From: an uncultured Altererythrobacter sp.
GTDB lineage: Bacteria > Pseudomonadota > Alphaproteobacteria > Sphingomonadales > Sphingomonadaceae
DNA length: 5,424 bases
NCBI GenBank assembly: GCA_946886175.1
Contig: CAMPIA010000102.1
Location: 1-5,424 of the forward strand
Reading direction: 5' to 3'
Part shown: positions 4,635 through 5,424 of the stretch, piece by piece
How the letters are laid out: each line of letters opens with the position of its first letter
Numbering within the stretch: the stretch's first letter is position 1
Program-made: the position numbers and the translations under genes
The notes under the pieces: generated by a model
Told to the model about the DNA's origin: nothing
Seen by the model: the letters and a program-made list of their open reading frames with translations, nothing else
The model's database searches: none

Positions 4635-5237
4635 CTAGGCGCTCTCGCCGTCCGATTCCACCCCGTCGCCGCTCTCGGCGAGCGTCTCGTAGGCTTCGTC
4701 GACCGGGTCGAGCAGCCCCGCGGCGCGCAATTCGTCAATTCCCGGCAGATCGCGGCGCGATTCGAGCCCGAAGTGTTGGAGGAATTCGGGCGTCGTGGCG
4801 TAGATCACCGGGCGTCCGGGCGCCTCGCGCCGGCCCGCGACGCGCACCCAGCCCGCTTCCATGAGCACATCGAGCGTACCCGAGGAGGTCTGCACCCCGC
4901 GGATCGATTCGATCTCCGCGCGGCTGACCGGCTCGTGATAGGCGACGATCGCGAGCACCTCGGTCGCCGCGCGGCTCAGCCGGCGGACCTGCTCGCGCTC
5001 GCGCCGCAGCAGATGCGCGAGGTCGGGCGCGGTTTCGAAATGCCAGCGCTTCGCGCGCTCAACCAGCCGCACGCCGCGCCGGTCGTAATGCGCCGCGAGC
5101 GCGCGCAAGCCCGCGCGCACTTCGGCCGGGTCGGCATCGCCAAGGTGCCCGGCGAGCGCTTCGGCCGTCATCGGTTCTTCCGAGGCGAACAGCGTCGCCT
5201 CGATCGCGCGCTCCAGGGCGTCGATCGGCTCGCTCAC
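4635..5237 (-). CDS. scpB: Segregation and condensation protein ScpB
   Basis: ScpB is the winged-helix accessory subunit (kite family) that dimerises and binds the central region of ScpA in the SMC-ScpAB condensin on the nucleoid. The 200-residue protein is normal in length. The first winged helix spans about residues 5-80, starting with [21 protein letters not shown] (8-28). The second spans about 88-170 and carries the most conserved stretch: [23 protein letters not shown] (88-110), [19 protein letters not shown] (113-131), [18 protein letters not shown] (141-158) and DLPGIDEL (163-170). The tail after 180 is acidic and probably disordered. The start codon is GTG (5237-5235), and GTGA overlaps the scpA stop by 4 bp, so translation is coupled to scpA. 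No ATG lies nearby that would keep the first helix intact. Confidence 0.95.
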   Translation of the reverse strand: MSEPIDALERAIEATLFASEEPMTAEALAGHLGDADPAEVRAGLRALAAHYDRRGVRLVERAKRWHFETAPDLAHLLRREREQVRRLSRAATEVLAIVAYHEPVSRAEIESIRGVQTSSGTLDVLMEAGWVRVAGRREAPGRPVIYATTPEFLQHFGLESRRDLPGIDELRAAGLLDPVDEAYETLAESGDGVESDGESA

Positions 5238-5424
5238 CCCGGCACCCGCCGCAACCGCAGCGGCCCGAACGCCTCGTCCTGCGCGAGTTCGGCCTTGCCC
5301 ATGCGCGCGAGCTCGAGCGCCGCGACGAAGCTCGAGGCGAGCGCCGAGCGGCGCAAGCGCGGTTCGGCGTGCGGCGGCAGGAAATCGCGCAGCTCCATCC
5401 AGTCGAGCGTGACGCCGAGCATCG
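5234..5424 (-). CDS. scpA: Segregation and condensation protein ScpA, C-terminal end
   Basis: Only about the last 63 residues are in the window; the gene continues past the right edge, so the methionine at 5422 is internal. ScpA is the kleisin that bridges the SMC heads and binds ScpB. The visible part fits the C-terminal winged-helix domain that binds an SMC head: SALASSFVAALELARMGKAEL followed by AQDEAFGPLRLRRV. The equivalent family pattern is a helix FLALLEL..-(K/Q)G, a short strand and an acidic Q(D/E)E.FG segment. Immediate overlap with scpB (GTGA, 5234-5237) supports the call. Confidence 0.88.
   Translation of the reverse strand, partial: MLGVTLDWMELRDFLPPHAEPRLRRSALASSFVAALELARMGKAELAQDEAFGPLRLRRVPG

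Noticed and set aside
4031..4864. 277-codon plus-strand frame antisense to tatB, tatA and scpB
   Set aside because: It spans three well-supported genes on the other strand and becomes pure Arg/Pro/Ser-rich sequence toward its end. Its length matching the tatC shadow is coincidence.

Overview
The window is GC-rich chromosomal DNA with an ordinary, densely packed bacterial gene layout. It suggests an alphaproteobacterium, most likely of the Sphingomonadales (Sphingomonas/Erythrobacter-like). The reasons are the GC-rich codon use, the order scpA-scpB-tatA-tatB-tatC, an alphaproteobacterial style of TatA/TatB, and small exported proteins with Ala-rich Sec signal peptides ending in ALA-Q or AGA-D. 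The family-level assignment is inference. I see no rRNA, tRNA, CRISPR array, insertion sequence, prophage part or other sign of mobile DNA.

Left part (1-2405). The minus strand holds the N-terminal 203 codons of a PLP-dependent threonine ammonia-lyase (ilvA type) that runs off the left edge. A 136-bp gap separates it from a divergent plus-strand gene for a 552-residue exported amidohydrolase of the YtcJ/NfdA-like amidohydrolase_3 family. The gap contains a short inverted repeat.

Middle (2406-3060). A 359-bp non-coding stretch carries several inverted repeats and one weak promoter candidate. It leads into an 81-codon gene for a small protein with a cleavable signal peptide, one C-terminal membrane segment and a short acidic tail. 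That gene ends in a strong Rho-independent terminator. This locus is the least explained part of the window.

Right part (3113-5424). A compact minus-strand operon reads scpA (3' end only), scpB, tatA, tatB, tatC. scpA and scpB overlap by 4 bp (GTGA), so scpB starts with GTG. ScpA and ScpB are the kleisin and accessory subunits of the SMC condensin that organises the chromosome. TatA, TatB and TatC form the complete twin-arginine translocase, which exports folded proteins. A 6-bp GC stem lies between the tatA stop codon and tatB and could help set TatA/TatB/TatC stoichiometry. The operon runs convergently into the terminator of the small-protein gene, whose hairpin could serve both strands.

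Overall the window is mostly core genome. I found no defence, mobile or otherwise new multi-gene system. The best candidate for something undescribed is the small membrane protein and its structured leader.
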